This document shows, in pieces, positions 45,421 through 57,023 of a stretch of DNA of 64,000 bases. Source of the stretch: Zanthoxylum bungeanum (taxonomy: Eukaryota; Streptophyta; Magnoliopsida; Sapindales; Rutaceae); NCBI GenBank assembly GCA_019454045.1, contig SKCR01049625.1, positions 1 through 64,000 of the forward strand, read 5' to 3'. A model generated the notes under the pieces. It searched no databases and was not told the DNA's origin. It saw only the letters and a list, made by a program, of their open reading frames with translations. Both the position numbers and the translations under genes were made by a program. How positions within the stretch are numbered: position 1 is the first letter of the stretch; every line of letters starts with the position of its first letter.

Positions 45421-47815
45421 CCTGAGATTCTATTCCCAATTTGAAAATTGAAGCCGCTTAAAGACATTTTCACCCAGGATTATGTTTTAAACGCTAATCT
45501 TTCAGTTATCTTGATTCCAATAGTCTAACTATCCAATCAACGATTTTGGGTCAATCGAATATAATGATTACTATAGTCTAATTATATAATCAACTACTAT
45601 TTGATTGGTTAAATTCAAATATATTGATTACTATAATCCAATTATATAATCAATTATAAATGAAGTAGTTTGAATACAGTCCAACTGTTTAATTAAAACA
45701 ACAATTGAATATTAGTCCAACTAATATCTTTAAAAGCTTTTAATGACGAAAAATTGAAATAAGGGTGTATTGGAAAGTATCTAAACGAAATTGCAAATTT
45801 AATACTTGCCTCCCACTATTTTTCGGCGAGCCTCTAACCCTCTGTGGAGTACTCGGGAAAGCTAGTTTCCTAGTGGGCTAGGATCCCGTTAAATAACACA
45901 CAATCTTGAATTTGGCCAACAAATTGTATGATACTTAACTAGGTAGATCTCTAAGATCAATTGGATCTCATCCAATTCCTAGATCCAGTAGGTAGACTTC
46001 CAAGTCCTAAACATATATCCAATATATGCCAATATATCAAACATATTGCCTAACCTTTTTCCTCTAAATCAACTAAGCCTTGGCTTTGGCTCAACAAGCT
46101 TAATGATTCTAGTTAAGCGTGACCCATTGACAATGGAAAGTTTCGTAATCGAGGCCGATGAACAAGAAGTGACCTTGACTTTGGCCAACAAATCACAACT
46201 TGCCCAAGGCGTACGATATGGAACAAAGCCTTCATGATTCAAACACATCCGCAATGGACAAAGGTCTTGACTTTGGCCAACAAACCAGTGCCAATCTTGG
46301 ATCTTGAGAATGAATCACTCAATAGAAGGAAAACGCTTAATGATTTGTTGAGGGTTTTTCGCGTAAATTGGCAACCAAATTATTATCTTTGATTAGGTCT
46401 CATCATACACCCTTAAGCATGCATTCTAAAAGCATAATAAGGCGCGGTAAATAAATTAATAATGATATGCGGATGGATATCTCACAAATTATTCCTAGAA
46501 CAAATCACTCCATTTTCTCTCCCCGGCTAGCACTATTCTAACTTCTACCCAATTACATAATACTTCTAAAGAAACCTCATTTACATTGAGGGGAATACGT
46601 GAGAATAGAATTACAAAGAATCGAGAGATAAAGGCTGGACACGCAGGTCCAATTTAATAAATTCTAAATTTATTACAACAATTTCCAAAATTGCCCTCAC
46701 CCATCTAATATCCATCCGATATACATTATTCATACATCACATCCATGTATTCACACAAAGCATGTTATCAATCAATCTAATCCAATTAATTAATCTTTAA
46801 TTAATGACCATCCAATGTCCAAACAATGATTTGATTTGGGCGAGTCCAACTCGTTTAAGAATAAGTACTCAAAGTACGAATTCTTGAATTATATCAAACT
46901 ACAATATTAAATCCAATTTAATTTGTATTCAATACTAATTCTTTATTTAATTCCAAATTAAATAATTACACTTTTGATGTGCCTTTATGACTTAGATTTC
47001 AAATCTAATCTTAATGGGTCTCAAAGCCCATTTAACATCCAATGTCAATTTAATTAAAGTCCAATGGGCTTTTAATTAATTCATAAGGCATGAACTTTTG
47101 CAACCAAAGCCCAATAAGGAATCACCCTTTGCCACAAAATTAATTTTGGCCCATTAGGCCCAATTAATTATTTAAAGGCCCATTTATCATATTTGGACTT
47201 TATGGAAATGGTTTTAGGCCCAATTGGATCCAACCAACTATCATAAACCAAACTTGGCCCAACCAAGCCCATTAAGCCCAAATACAACATTTTTAGCCCA
47301 ATTCCAAATTAAGCCTAATTAATTTAATCACAATATTCCAAATATCACAATTATTTAATTAAAGTGTATTAGCCATAATTAAATAGTTAAATTAAGATTT
47401 CCAAAACATCAATTACACTAATTAATCATGCTTTAATTAATCAACTTATGTCCAACACAAATTGAAGCAAAATCAATCCCAACATGCTTACAAGGATCAC
47501 GGAAATTTAGGGATTTTTATATCCGATTTTGATTTCAATCCAATTAAATCACAAATCAATATATCCAAACATTTTAAACACATCCAATGGCTTAAAATCA
47601 AAAATCACCAAGAGCATAGGGTTCCTTTCAAATTCGGCCAAGCCCAATGATTTGGGGAAAATTAATACAATTAATTTTTCATAAAATTGATCATGCATAA
47701 CTCTAAGTTATCATTTTCTAAGCATACTCAAACAAACAATTTTATCAAATCATGCTCAAATAAAAAATACCCAAATTCAAGATTAAGAACCCTAAAATAT
47801 TTCATGCTTAATTTA
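45421..47815 (-). other. Element A leader and gag N-terminal decay
   Basis: Noncoding. 45540-45670 holds repeated 'ttactataatccaattatataatcaa' units shared with element B. The remaining blocks are collinear with B (38400-40480). The open frame 46069-46254 has a B counterpart at 38688-38918 (shared ITKLSxVNGSRLT) but no known domain. Confidence 0.55.
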
Positions 47816-47828
47816 GGCTCTGATACCA
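47816..47828 (-). other. Primer-binding site of element A
   Basis: The minus strand reads TGGTATCAGAGCC, complementary to initiator Met-tRNA, one base from the LTR end. It acts as a useful contrast to elements 1 and 2, which lack it. Confidence 0.9.
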
Positions 47829-47829
47829 T

Positions 47830-49782
47830 TGTTAGGTTCTCTAAGAACAATAACCAAGATCATTAAGCATAAAACAAGTGAATACGCAAAGAAGTAGCGG
47901 AAATACTTACATTGAGCGGATTGGATGTAGATGTAGATTTCAAAACTTTTCCTTTGAGAAGTTGCTCCAATCCTATCTTTGATGTATGTTGAGCTTCCAA
48001 GCTTGTTCTTTGATTCCAAACTCTAGGGAATGTTTCCCTATCACATTTGTATGATCCTTTGAGTGCTAGCTCTTTAGATTTTGCAACAAAAATCAAAGGA
48101 AATGAACCCTAGGTTCACGCCCAAGAGGAGAGAAAATGGAAGCCATTTTCGGCCAACGAGAGAAGAAAGAGAGGAAGTTGTGTTTTGGTAATTTTTGGTT
48201 TCTAAAACAATTACTACACTTTCAAAAGTCAAACTCAATTTAGGTATATGCTTTTCCAAAAAGAAAAAGTAAAGTGTTGGGGGGGAAAATGCATTTAAAG
48301 CCTCCAACCACTTCCATCACCAAATTGACACTTGATGGACAAGTGATGTGACTTGAGTTGTAACTTGTTGGCCCCATTTTAATTCAAAATCTGAGTGGGC
48401 CCGCAAACACGTCTTGGGCTCGGGTTCGTTAATTTCGAATTAACGAATTTTCCGTTGCGACTTAATTAAATCAAATTTAATTAAATAATAATGCCCCGTA
48501 AAATTATTACGAAAGTCGCTCGTGAATTAATTCTAAATTAATTCGTTCGCCCGAATTAAAATCCAATTTTAATTCTGTTATGAAATCTAATTTCATTTAA
48601 TATATCGAATATATTATTTTATCGATTAATTCCGAATTAATCGTTCTCTCGCTTTTATTAATTGAATTTTATCCCAGATAAATTCTCGTTGTAATTAATC
48701 CTAGATTAATTTTCTCTCTTATAATTAATCCTAGATTATTTATGTTCGAGTCATACGTCATCGGTGAATCTTCGGGAAGCGACCTATGAGATCCCTGGAT
48801 ATGTTGGCAGAAAATCCGGTCGTCAGATTATCCGAACACGTGCGTACCCAGTACCACATTCTTACCGATTTACAAGACATGGTTGGCTTCTAGCAAAACA
48901 CCGTGCCTATCCAATTCTCCAAAAATATTCTTTAAGGAATATATAATCTTTGTCAGGCGTAGTATACATAGTATTGCGTATTACGATCCAGTATCAGATG
49001 TCACATGCTAGGCATGGGACTGGAATTGTGTTTGCCCCGTACGAAGCACATATCAGATCTCTGGTAACTAGTATCTATAATCGGATAATCATGACCTAGT
49101 CATATTATCCCGATGACTGCAGTACTTAAGAGTACTAGTTCCATATCCTACGTGATCATCATCTCCATATGACTGAAGTGATACTTCCGTATTAACATCA
49201 CACCCAATACACTACGATTCTCAGTATACCCAGAAAAGGCGTACACGGAACCTGTTAAAGCCCCGGACGACCAAAACCAAAGTATATTGATTGTCGCAAG
49301 TATTAGAGATGCAAGTCTCAGGTTAAGACCAAATACACCTACCCTGTTCGGATTCCCATAGACACATAGTCATACTACCAATGGGATTCCAAGGGGTCTA
49401 TCCAGAGCGAAGCTATTTCCGTACCATCGGTAAACACAACCTCCTATCACACTTGCATAAGTATCCAATACTTAAATATATGAGAACTATGTCGTTATGC
49501 TCCCACAACGCGCACAAGTGCAATACTAGTCTATTCCGCATTATCGATGTCCAGTCTCGATAATACTACGACTAAGGATATTTGATGATTAAACCTTAGT
49601 GGATTAATATTGTCTCATATCTTATTAATCAGGTATTAATCATATAGACTTTTATCATTTATATATCTTGGTAATCTAATTACAAATGATAAAATTGCAA
49701 TTTCCTTTGTCACATAGTTTATTTGTACAACGACACCATGTTATGTACAAATAGTGATGTTATGGGTCATAATTGTCCAACA
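47830..49782 (-). repeat. 5' LTR of element A
   Basis: Plus-strand termini TGTTAGGTTC...GTCCAACA. Collinear with 30060-32017. The open frames inside (47813-48019, 48074-48307) have near-identical counterparts in the other LTR and are not genes. Confidence 0.93.
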
Positions 49783-49787
49783 GTAAG

Positions 49788-50509
49788 AACTCAATGAACT
49801 CCTCAATCCCGTGACCCACGATTTTCTTTAGATACTCTGAAGTCTCTGAGCGGATTGTCTCTGCAACTCTAAGCGCCAGAACTCCGACTACCAAACTTCA
49901 TCCTAAAGAACTCTGAAGGATTAGGAATTTTGGGTAAGGTTGTATTGAAGGTTTATCAAAAAGAGATTCTCACCATTAACAAAGAAGACAAGAAGATGAA
50001 GAAAGTCTTCAATGGTGGAATCAAAGAAGGTTGAAAGTCTTAAAGGATTTGGGCTCAAAGGATTTTTGTTTCAACACTTGGGGATGGTGGCTACATGTTC
50101 TATTTATAGGTAGGGTGAAGATTTAGGGTTTTTCAAAGTGAAAATGCTAAAAAACTCGTTCAGATCGCACTCGAGTTCGAACAATTACTCGAGCGCACCA
50201 TGAACGCGTGCCCACTAGAAAGACTCGTTCGAACGCTACTCGAACGTACCACGAACGCTTGCTCTCTAGAATATTTTGTTCTAACGCTTCCTCGAATGTA
50301 CCACGAACGTTTGCTCTCTGGAATATTTTGTTCGAACCTAATAGAGAACGTGACACTAACGCCACATGTTCGAACGCTGCAACGAACGCAACACTAACGA
50401 AAATGCTCCAGCTTTGCCAAAAACCAGTCCAATTGCGCCAAGTTCTTCAAGACTTATTACAACTCAATTTATTTTGTCATGGACATTGCCAATAAAAATG
50501 GAACTAACA
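49788..50509 (-). repeat. Right part of SIRE-like LTR (element C) with CGTTCGAACG repeats
   Basis: It begins after the GTAAG duplication and ends 'gaactaaca', followed by 'atctccccctttgg'. On the minus strand that is the polypurine tract CCAAAGGGGGAGAT preceding a TGTTAG... LTR start, a signature of SIRE-like copia elements. 50150-50400 carries five or so units with GTTCGAACG and 'acgaacg.ttgctctctggaatattttgttc'. Confidence 0.65.
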
Positions 50510-51440
50510 ATCTCCCCCTTTGGACATTCCGTGATAAAACACTACCTAATACAAAGTCTACGGTAATAGACCCAAAAAGAAAATTGTCAACTGTTAACCA
50601 TCAAAACAGTGACTTATTACTTTATGACTCGATCTAACTCCTAACCAAGTAGTCTTCAAAGTGATGCCACCTCGGAAACAAACATGCTTACCTGAAACAT
50701 CCACAAACAACAATAACCATGAAAAGTATTGGGATTATCAAGAATAAAATTAAGCATGTATAAAACTCATGCATGTATAAGTAGATATATGTCTCCCCTT
50801 TAATCTTAACTCTCCTTAAAACGGAGATATGAAAAGGATATTCTACGCTACTACTCCTCATTAATCTACTCTCCTCATTTTTGTCACGAAATGACAAAGG
50901 ATGAAGAAACCAGGATAAACAACAAGAGATAACTCATGCAAGAGTATATGCAAACAAAACTTACTCCCCCTCACTAACAGGCCCACACAGTTAGCTTAAA
51001 ATCATACAGGAAACACTCATAGATATGCAAAACAAATGGTATGCAATGACAATGAGCACACACAAGCACACAATGAGGGGAAAACTATTTATCAAAAACT
51101 AACTGAAATAGCACTTCAAGCAAATACAATGATACCCAGTCAGTATTCAGTTGTTTATGACATGAAATAATATGTATCACTTTAAATTTGGCTAAATAAA
51201 ACATTTATGCATATGACATAAACACCAAAGCATAACAAGCACTTGTGTGAAAATAAGTGCACAACGAATCAAAGCTTAAGACCTTATTTTATGAGCTGGA
51301 CACAGCCAAAGAAATCCATTTCTCAACAAACCAAGTCCACAAAAAAGATGTTCAAACCCAGCACCACTAGGACCTGAAAATAAGCAACATTGGTTGCATG
51401 CTATGTTATTTTCCCCATAACTATATTGAGCTCATAAATA
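50510..51440 (-). other. Element C internal 3' region, noncoding
   Basis: Starts with the polypurine tract (50510-50524). Further 'tccccc' tracts occur at 50793 and 50964. No RT or integrase signature was seen. The open frame 50688-50897 has no recognised domain. The element appears truncated near 51440. Confidence 0.5.
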
Positions 51441-51589
51441 ACAACTCTTTCGAGTGAAGGAGTTTTGCCCTTATCTTTTGAATTTGGCCCTATTGGCTCT
51501 TTTACACTTGAGTCTCATGTAAATTTCCTTTTTTTATTTTATTTCTTTTTGCTTTTACAAGGGGATAGTGTTGGGGCTTTAGAATGGAA

Positions 51590-52577
51590 ATTTCACCATC
51601 AAATGGTTAAAAGAATGCTTAAGAACTTATTTAATGCAATCTTAACACTTATACATGCTTCCATCTTTCTTCCAAGTTCCCAACCATTAAAATACATCCA
51701 CAAAAGAGTAGAGAAAAATCTAAGCTACACATATTTTAGCCTAGAGTCTTAGAAACAATTTTCATGAAGAAGAAAGTAAGGAAAAACTTAAGAAATTCCC
51801 AAGTTTCCAAGTCTTTTTGGCTTTCTTTCTTTTCTTCTCTCAAACTCATTTGTATTTTGATTTTAGGGTTCTTAGATTATGAAATAAAAAATTGAAACAT
51901 GGCTTATATATTTTTTATGCCATGACCGAATAATGGGAAAAAAATATTAGCCATGTATTTTCAATTTTTATTTCAATAAAATGGAAAATGATTTAATAAA
52001 AATTTGTGGTAATAAAACATCAAACACTTTAATGTTTATCACAAATAAACCAATTAAATCATTCCATTTAAACCAACCAAAATTGGCCATTTAATCCAAT
52101 CAAAAAATGCCAATTTGCTCACTTTAATAAAGTAAGAAAGATATTTACTATTTAATTAATTTAATTATTCAACATTTGAATAATCAAATAATTAAATAAA
52201 ATTATCTTAAATATATGTATTATATTTACATTAAATAATCAAAATACATATATTAATAATAAATATCAAATATCACAATTTGACATTTAATAAATGGCCC
52301 AAAAAAACCCAAATGCATGTATTATCGTTTAACCGTTGAGCGACTTATAAATAATCAGTATTATTTATAAAAGTTGCCCTAGCTCCTACGAATATATCTC
52401 ATTAGTGAGACTCTCTAGGTTCAGGCATATCCGCCACGAAATCCGATTTCGTGTCCATAATCTACCCACCCGAAAATATGACGAACACGGATAAACTCTC
52501 TGAACCATACATGTCGAGGTCACTGCATACGTATAATCCTTTCGTCACAGGTATCCGGATTATCCCAGAGATATAGA
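51590..52577 (-). repeat. LTR fragment of element D family
   Basis: Collinear with 1310-2310 of LTR D: 'aagaatgctt...atacatgct' near 51610, 'gaaattcccaagtttcc' near 51795, the 'attagtgagactctctaggttcaggcatatccg' block near 52393 and 'cacaggtatccggat' near 52545. It is truncated at both ends and the right end abuts a DNA-transposon terminus. Confidence 0.65.
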
Positions 52578-52697
52578 AACGAATCGAATCGAATTGACCC
52601 ATTTATTAAACGAATCCATTTTTTCAAACCTGTATTCGCTTTAAAGTGAATCGAATCGAACGAATAAACGAATCCTAACCCAAATTGCCACCCCTAG
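52578..52697. mobile_element. DNA-transposon terminal fragment (GGGTGGCAA end)
   Basis: GAATCGAATCGAA/ACGAAT repeats followed by 'cccaaattgccacccctag'. The terminal TAGGGGTGGCAA is a common hAT-type end in plants. The opposite end was not found. Confidence 0.45.
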
Positions 52698-53313
52698 TTA
52701 TAATAGTCTACACAAGTGGTTGGTTCTATATTAAAATTTGGGTCGAATGAAAAAAAATTTTAATATGTCATATGAATTTTATAATTTTTTTATTATTTAT
52801 AAAATTAAATTTTAGAACCCGCAAAATCTGAGAGCAATCCTATCTCTAGCTCAGCTCTGATTATCCGAGTATTGTTTTCAATTATAATAAAAGAAACGTT
52901 TATTTGATTGAATCTTAACGCAAAGACGAGAGATAAGGATAATGCATGGTATTCTATTATTAATTCAATAGATTTTGCAATCTGATTAGGCCAGGGCACG
53001 GTTCCGGAATCGAACCGCAAAAGTACGGTTTCAGTTTCGGTTCTGAACCGTAAAATTCCGTAAAAAAAAATTAAATTAAAAGGATTAAATTGGATTTAAA
53101 TTAAATTAAAAGGGTTTAATTTAATTTAAATTAGTTTTAATTTGAAAAAAATTAAATTAAAAGGACTTGTAATTAATTTTAAAAAAAATTAGATGCTTAG
53201 GTAATGAGGTCTGGAGGAATCAAAACTCATGTATTTCTCTTACCTTTTTGTTAAATTTGAATAACCCCTTTACCTTAATCATTGCTGCCATTGCCGGATA
53301 TTTCAGTCATCGT

Positions 53314-53619
53314 TCATTCGGTTGTTGTTAAATCATATAAATCTTCAATTCTTTGTTGTATCTCTTGTTGTCGTAATTCTGCTATAATCCAATCATCCAA
53401 GCATACTTGAACTTCTAATGAATTAAGGCTTATGGAAGACCTCGTCTCATCTAATAGACTATCTACCGTTGAAACTAGAGCTTCTAAAACATGTTTAGCG
53501 AATACTACAAGAGTTGGAACTATATTTGCGTGTCTACTCCACCACTCAAGGACTGTAATTTGTTTATCTATGGAACAATCACCAAACTCGAAAATCGTTG
53601 TTAGTTGATGTATTGTCAA
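53314..53619 (-). pseudogene. hAT2 transposase C-terminal (hATC) remnant
   Basis: Reads ITVLEWWSRHANIVPTLVVF, AKHVLEALVSTVDSLLDETR and SLEVQVCLDDWI, matching the dimerisation domain of hAT1. The catalytic-glutamate block (IEQAFSLGG in hAT1) is lost. Confidence 0.85.
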
Positions 53620-53689
53620 AACTGATTTTTTTTTTATTTTTATTTTTATAAATTGATCTATATTATTCTAAACTAGATTTGATAATTCT

Positions 53690-54267
53690 ATAAATATTGT
53701 CTGCAGTATGTCTACTATCAAAAACACGAAAAACAATAATATATTTTTGTATTTTCATTCATTATCTATCAAATGATATGTTATACCCATGTATGGATGT
53801 ATTTGTCAGTCCATATATTGCTACATAGAGAAACACGTCCATTGATATTGAAATTCATTAATTACATTTTTTTTTTCTTTTTTCATATAACCTCAATATT
53901 GCACGTTTTATAGTATTTCTACGCACCCTATTCATGTTAGGATTTAATGCATTTTGACAATAATTAGTAAAATTTATTTTCTCACCGAAACTAAAAGACA
54001 AGTAATCTATTAAAATTATTTTTACAATTTCTTCTCTATTTTTAACATCATTATATTGAAATAATTGAGAAAGAAGAAGATTGATTATATCTTTGCCATT
54101 GCGATTGAATTTTGTCAATTTTAAGGAAATTTATAAGTTTTGGAAGATTGCCTCCAATAATCACTTGCATTTTTTTTGACAATTCCAAAACGAAATTGCT
54201 AGTTCGATTCCAGAAACCGACGATTTTCGACTCTATTTTCAATAAAACCAAACCGTGACTGGACCTA
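53690..54267 (-). pseudogene. hAT2 transposase N-terminal and core-start remnants
   Basis: The frame 53858-54118 includes LFQYNDVKNREEIVKI and DYLSFSFGEKINFTNYCQNA plus LNPNMNRVRRNTIKRAILRL, aligning with hAT1 residues ~108-175. 53700-53850 matches the first part of hAT1's catalytic ORF with stops. The BED finger region (54120-54230) is unrecognisable apart from scattered words. Confidence 0.85.
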
Positions 54268-54477
54268 AATCTCATCAGTTTTGTTAGATAGAATAACAAT
54301 GAACCAAGGCCTACTTATTATGACCGATTGATCGTTGACTAATAGGTCCATTCACTGTCAGCCATTGTTTGACTATTTCTACTAGTAATTGTGAGTGTAT
54401 AATAATTATGCTTTAATTTGCTTTTTGAAATTTGAGCTTTTGGCAAAAGTGTTTTGGCTTTACTATAAAAAAAAAAA

Positions 54478-54759
54478 TAGTCCGTGTAATTCATTGATAA
54501 CTCGGATATGAGTTCGAGTCTCCGCAACTTACATAAAAATTATGGAAACTCCAATCTAATCTCTTTTATAGGTTAGGAGGGGTCTGACCACATATTTTTT
54601 TTTTTTTTTATATAGGAGTAGATTTTCGATCTGTGTTTCGATAGATAGAAGAATAAATTTCAGACTTGTGTCTCGACAGTATTATAATATATATCTATCT
54701 AATGTCTCAATAAATATCATATTATAATATATGTATATCGTAATAATTCAAATAAAAAA
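54478..54759 (+). mobile_element. SINE family 2, diverged copy
   Basis: It carries a tRNA-like B box GAGTTCGAGTCTCC, a 'gaggggtctgaccacata' segment, 'cagacttgtgtctcgacag', then 'aatatatgtatatcgtaataattcaaa' at the 3' end. That 3' end matches the two other family copies. Confidence 0.55.
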
Positions 54760-54787
54760 CACATCCTTCAAGCAATTAAAAAACAAA

Positions 54788-55003
54788 GCAGTGGGGACTC
54801 AAACATTCCTCTTTAGGAGGAAGAAGTTCTCATATATGTGAGTTGATTCACAAGCTGTGTCTTGGTTGATTTAGAATTTGTAAGTCCCGAGTTACGTCTC
54901 GATTGATTTCTGGGCAGTGCTATAATTGTATGTATCTAGAATCCCAGTTGATAACATATTGTAATATATGTAGTTTGTAATAATTCAAAAAAAAAAAAAA
55001 AAC
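54788..55003 (+). mobile_element. SINE family 2, 5'-truncated copy
   Basis: From 'gcagtggggactca' to 'tagtttgtaataattcaaaa', it is nearly identical to the reverse complement of 56721-56940. It lacks the tRNA-like head and ends in a poly-A run. Confidence 0.85.
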
Positions 55004-55005
55004 AA

Positions 55006-55508
55006 ATAGTGAATTTATTATCAATTACTTGACCTTACCGACTTACTTAATTTTTAATTTAAATCAAAATTTTAATTTGCAAGGTGTTTTTGAAGAGACA
55101 GACTGGTATGGGACGAATATACGAATAATATGGTACGATTTCTTTCTTTCTTTTATTTATTTATTGAATGGGTTCATTAGGCCAATCGCATATAAGTTTT
55201 ACTCGTGGTCAGAAAGGAAGAAATACAATTTCTTCCCTCTAATTTTTAGTTATATATTTTTTTAATTTTCTAATACGTTGTTACTACGATGATGTTAAAA
55301 ATTTCTTTCAATTTTTGTTATCATTGTGCCAAAATAATCTTTATATATATATATATATAATTTTAATTTGATATTATGAGTGATGGAGTATTATGAAAAC
55401 TTTAGAAGGGTGAAAAAATTGAAAACTGCAAACTGTAGGTTCCAATCTCCTTTTTGTAATGCTACGAATAAAAATAAATGATTAACTTGATAACTACAAT
55501 CAACTAAT
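55006..55508. other. Intergenic, no recognised feature
   Basis: AT-rich, with a short (TA)n near 55344. The 78-codon open frame at 55029-55265 has no recognised signature. Confidence 0.45.
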
Positions 55509-56384
55509 GGTCTGTTTACTTGAGGGTAATGAGAATGCAAGAATGCAAATCATTTCCAATAAAGTGTTTACTTTCTAAAATTGAATAAAAATGAGAATGA
55601 GAATGGAAATGAGGTCCACATATTTGGGAATGAGAAATGTGAATCTCATTCCCACCACCCCATAGGAATGAGATTCTCATTCCTATTACTGATGGGAAAT
55701 TATAATATTGCCCATAAAATAATTAATTAATATTAATTTATAAATAATAAATAAAATATATTAATAATTAATAAAAAATAATATTTACTATTTTAATAAA
55801 ATAATAATTTAATAAAAGAATAATTTAATATTTAGTAATTTATTACACTAATAATTAATTAGTAAAGTAATACTTACTTAATACTTAATTTATAAATAAT
55901 AAATAAAATTAATAATAATAAATATTTAATATTTTAATAAAATAATAATTTAATAATTTAATATTTAGTAATTTAATACACTAATAATTAATAGTAAAGT
56001 AATAATTAATTAATACTTAAATAATCAACAATAAATAAAATTAATCAATAATTAATAATAAAATAATAAAATAATATTTAATATTTTTATAAAAGAATAA
56101 TTTAATATTCAGTAATTTAATACATCAACAAATAATAATAATTAATAAATAATAAATAAATATATAGTTATAACTAATTGTATTTTTGTAACTTTTTAAC
56201 AATTCTTTCTAGTTACTAGACAAAGTAAACACATCAATGGTAATACTACTTCATTCCGATTCTGATTCATACAGTTAAGTAAACAACTTATTCTAATTCC
56301 GATTTACCATTCCCATTTCAGCTCATTCCGATTCCATTTCATTCCGAATCAATCTCATTTCGATTACGAGTACGTAAACACATC
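55509..56384. mobile_element. MITE-like non-autonomous DNA element, ~876 bp
   Basis: The left end GGTCTGTTTAC...TAATGAGAATG and the right end (complement) GATGTGTTTACGTACTCGTAATC share GRTSTGTTTAC and further spaced matches. Subterminal blocks of repeated 'gagaatg/cattccgatt' words flank an extremely A/T-rich core of TTTAATAATT-type words. No clear TSD. Confidence 0.5.
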
Positions 56385-56703
56385 ATAATTCTTATTATTT
56401 TAAAAATCAGATCGATGATCAAACCAGTGATTTAAAAGGTTCAATGGGTCATTGATTCGATCAGTTGAACCTCTCAGATTCAACCGGTAAAATTAGATAT
56501 TGTCATAAATAATTTTAAACCTTTTTTTAGGAACCGCCGATCCGGTTCATTATTTTTTTTTTTTTGACTAGGTTTAACATCCTGATTTTTATGATATAAT
56601 CAGACCAAATTTATGACCAATTTCCTATTCAATCAGTTCAACCAACCTGTCCACCCTGATTTTTAAAATCATGGGCAATTCATTTAAAGTTTAGTTGACG
56701 AAA
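56385..56703. other. Intergenic, no recognised feature
   Basis: Contains 'ttcaaccggt/ccggttca' words reminiscent of decayed repeats, but no ends were identified and there is no coding signal. Confidence 0.4.
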
Positions 56704-56720
56704 CAATTATGAAAATTTTT

Positions 56721-57006
56721 TTTTTTTTTTTTGAATTATTACAAACTACATATATTACAATATGCTATCAACTGGGATTCTAGATACATACAATTATAGC
56801 ACTGCCCAGAAATCAACCGAGACGTAGCTCGGGACTTACAAATTCTAAATCAACCAAGACACAGCTTGGGAATCAACTCCCATATAGGAGAACTTCTTCC
56901 TCCTAAAGAGGAAGATTTGAGTCCCCACTGTTTTTGTGGGGACTCGAACCCATGTCTCTCACTTGGTGAGAGACATGGGTTACCAATGAGGCCACTACCT
57001 CATTGG
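56721..57006 (-). mobile_element. SINE family 2, full-length copy with 17-bp TSD
   Basis: On the minus strand: a tRNA-like head with 'tgaggtagtggcctcattgg', the B box GGGTTCGAGTCCC, a 'gtggggactcaaatcttcctcttt' segment, and 'ctgggcagtgctataattgtatg', ending 'tttgtaataattcaaaa' with a poly-A tail. Flanked by the perfect duplication CAATTATGAAAATTTTT (56704-56720 and 57007-57023). Confidence 0.92.
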
Positions 57007-57023
57007 CAATTATGAAAATTTTT

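Larger units (their letters stand above)
30060..49782 (-). mobile_element. Copia-type LTR retrotransposon, element A (hosts element B), TSD GTAAG
   Basis: LTRs at 30060-32017 and 47830-49782, with perfect 5-bp duplications GTAAG at 30055-30059 and 49783-49787. The tRNA-Met primer site beside the right LTR and the polypurine tract beside the left one fix the orientation as minus. Polyprotein remnants (gag, integrase, RT, RNase H) lie in the expected order. The RT/RNase H region is split by element B (32709-42574). Without B the element is about 9.85 kb. Confidence 0.95.
52987..54267 (-). mobile_element. Decayed hAT transposon (hAT2), 1281 bp
   Basis: Ends TAGGCCAGGGCACGGTT and (complement) TAGGTCCAGTCACGGTTT. 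The 8-bp flanks AATCTGAT (52979-52986) and AATCTCAT (54268-54275) match at seven of eight positions. Related in sequence and layout to hAT1, including GAACCG-type subterminal words at the left end. Most of the catalytic core is deleted between about 53640 and 53700. Confidence 0.88.

Noticed and set aside
30306..48307. Pairs of near-identical small open frames (for example 30306-30539 and 48074-48307; 32743-32952 and 40536-40745; 34094-34387 and 41931-42263)
   Set aside because: Each pair sits at equivalent positions in the two LTRs of elements A or B. Their similarity reflects LTR identity, not a gene family.
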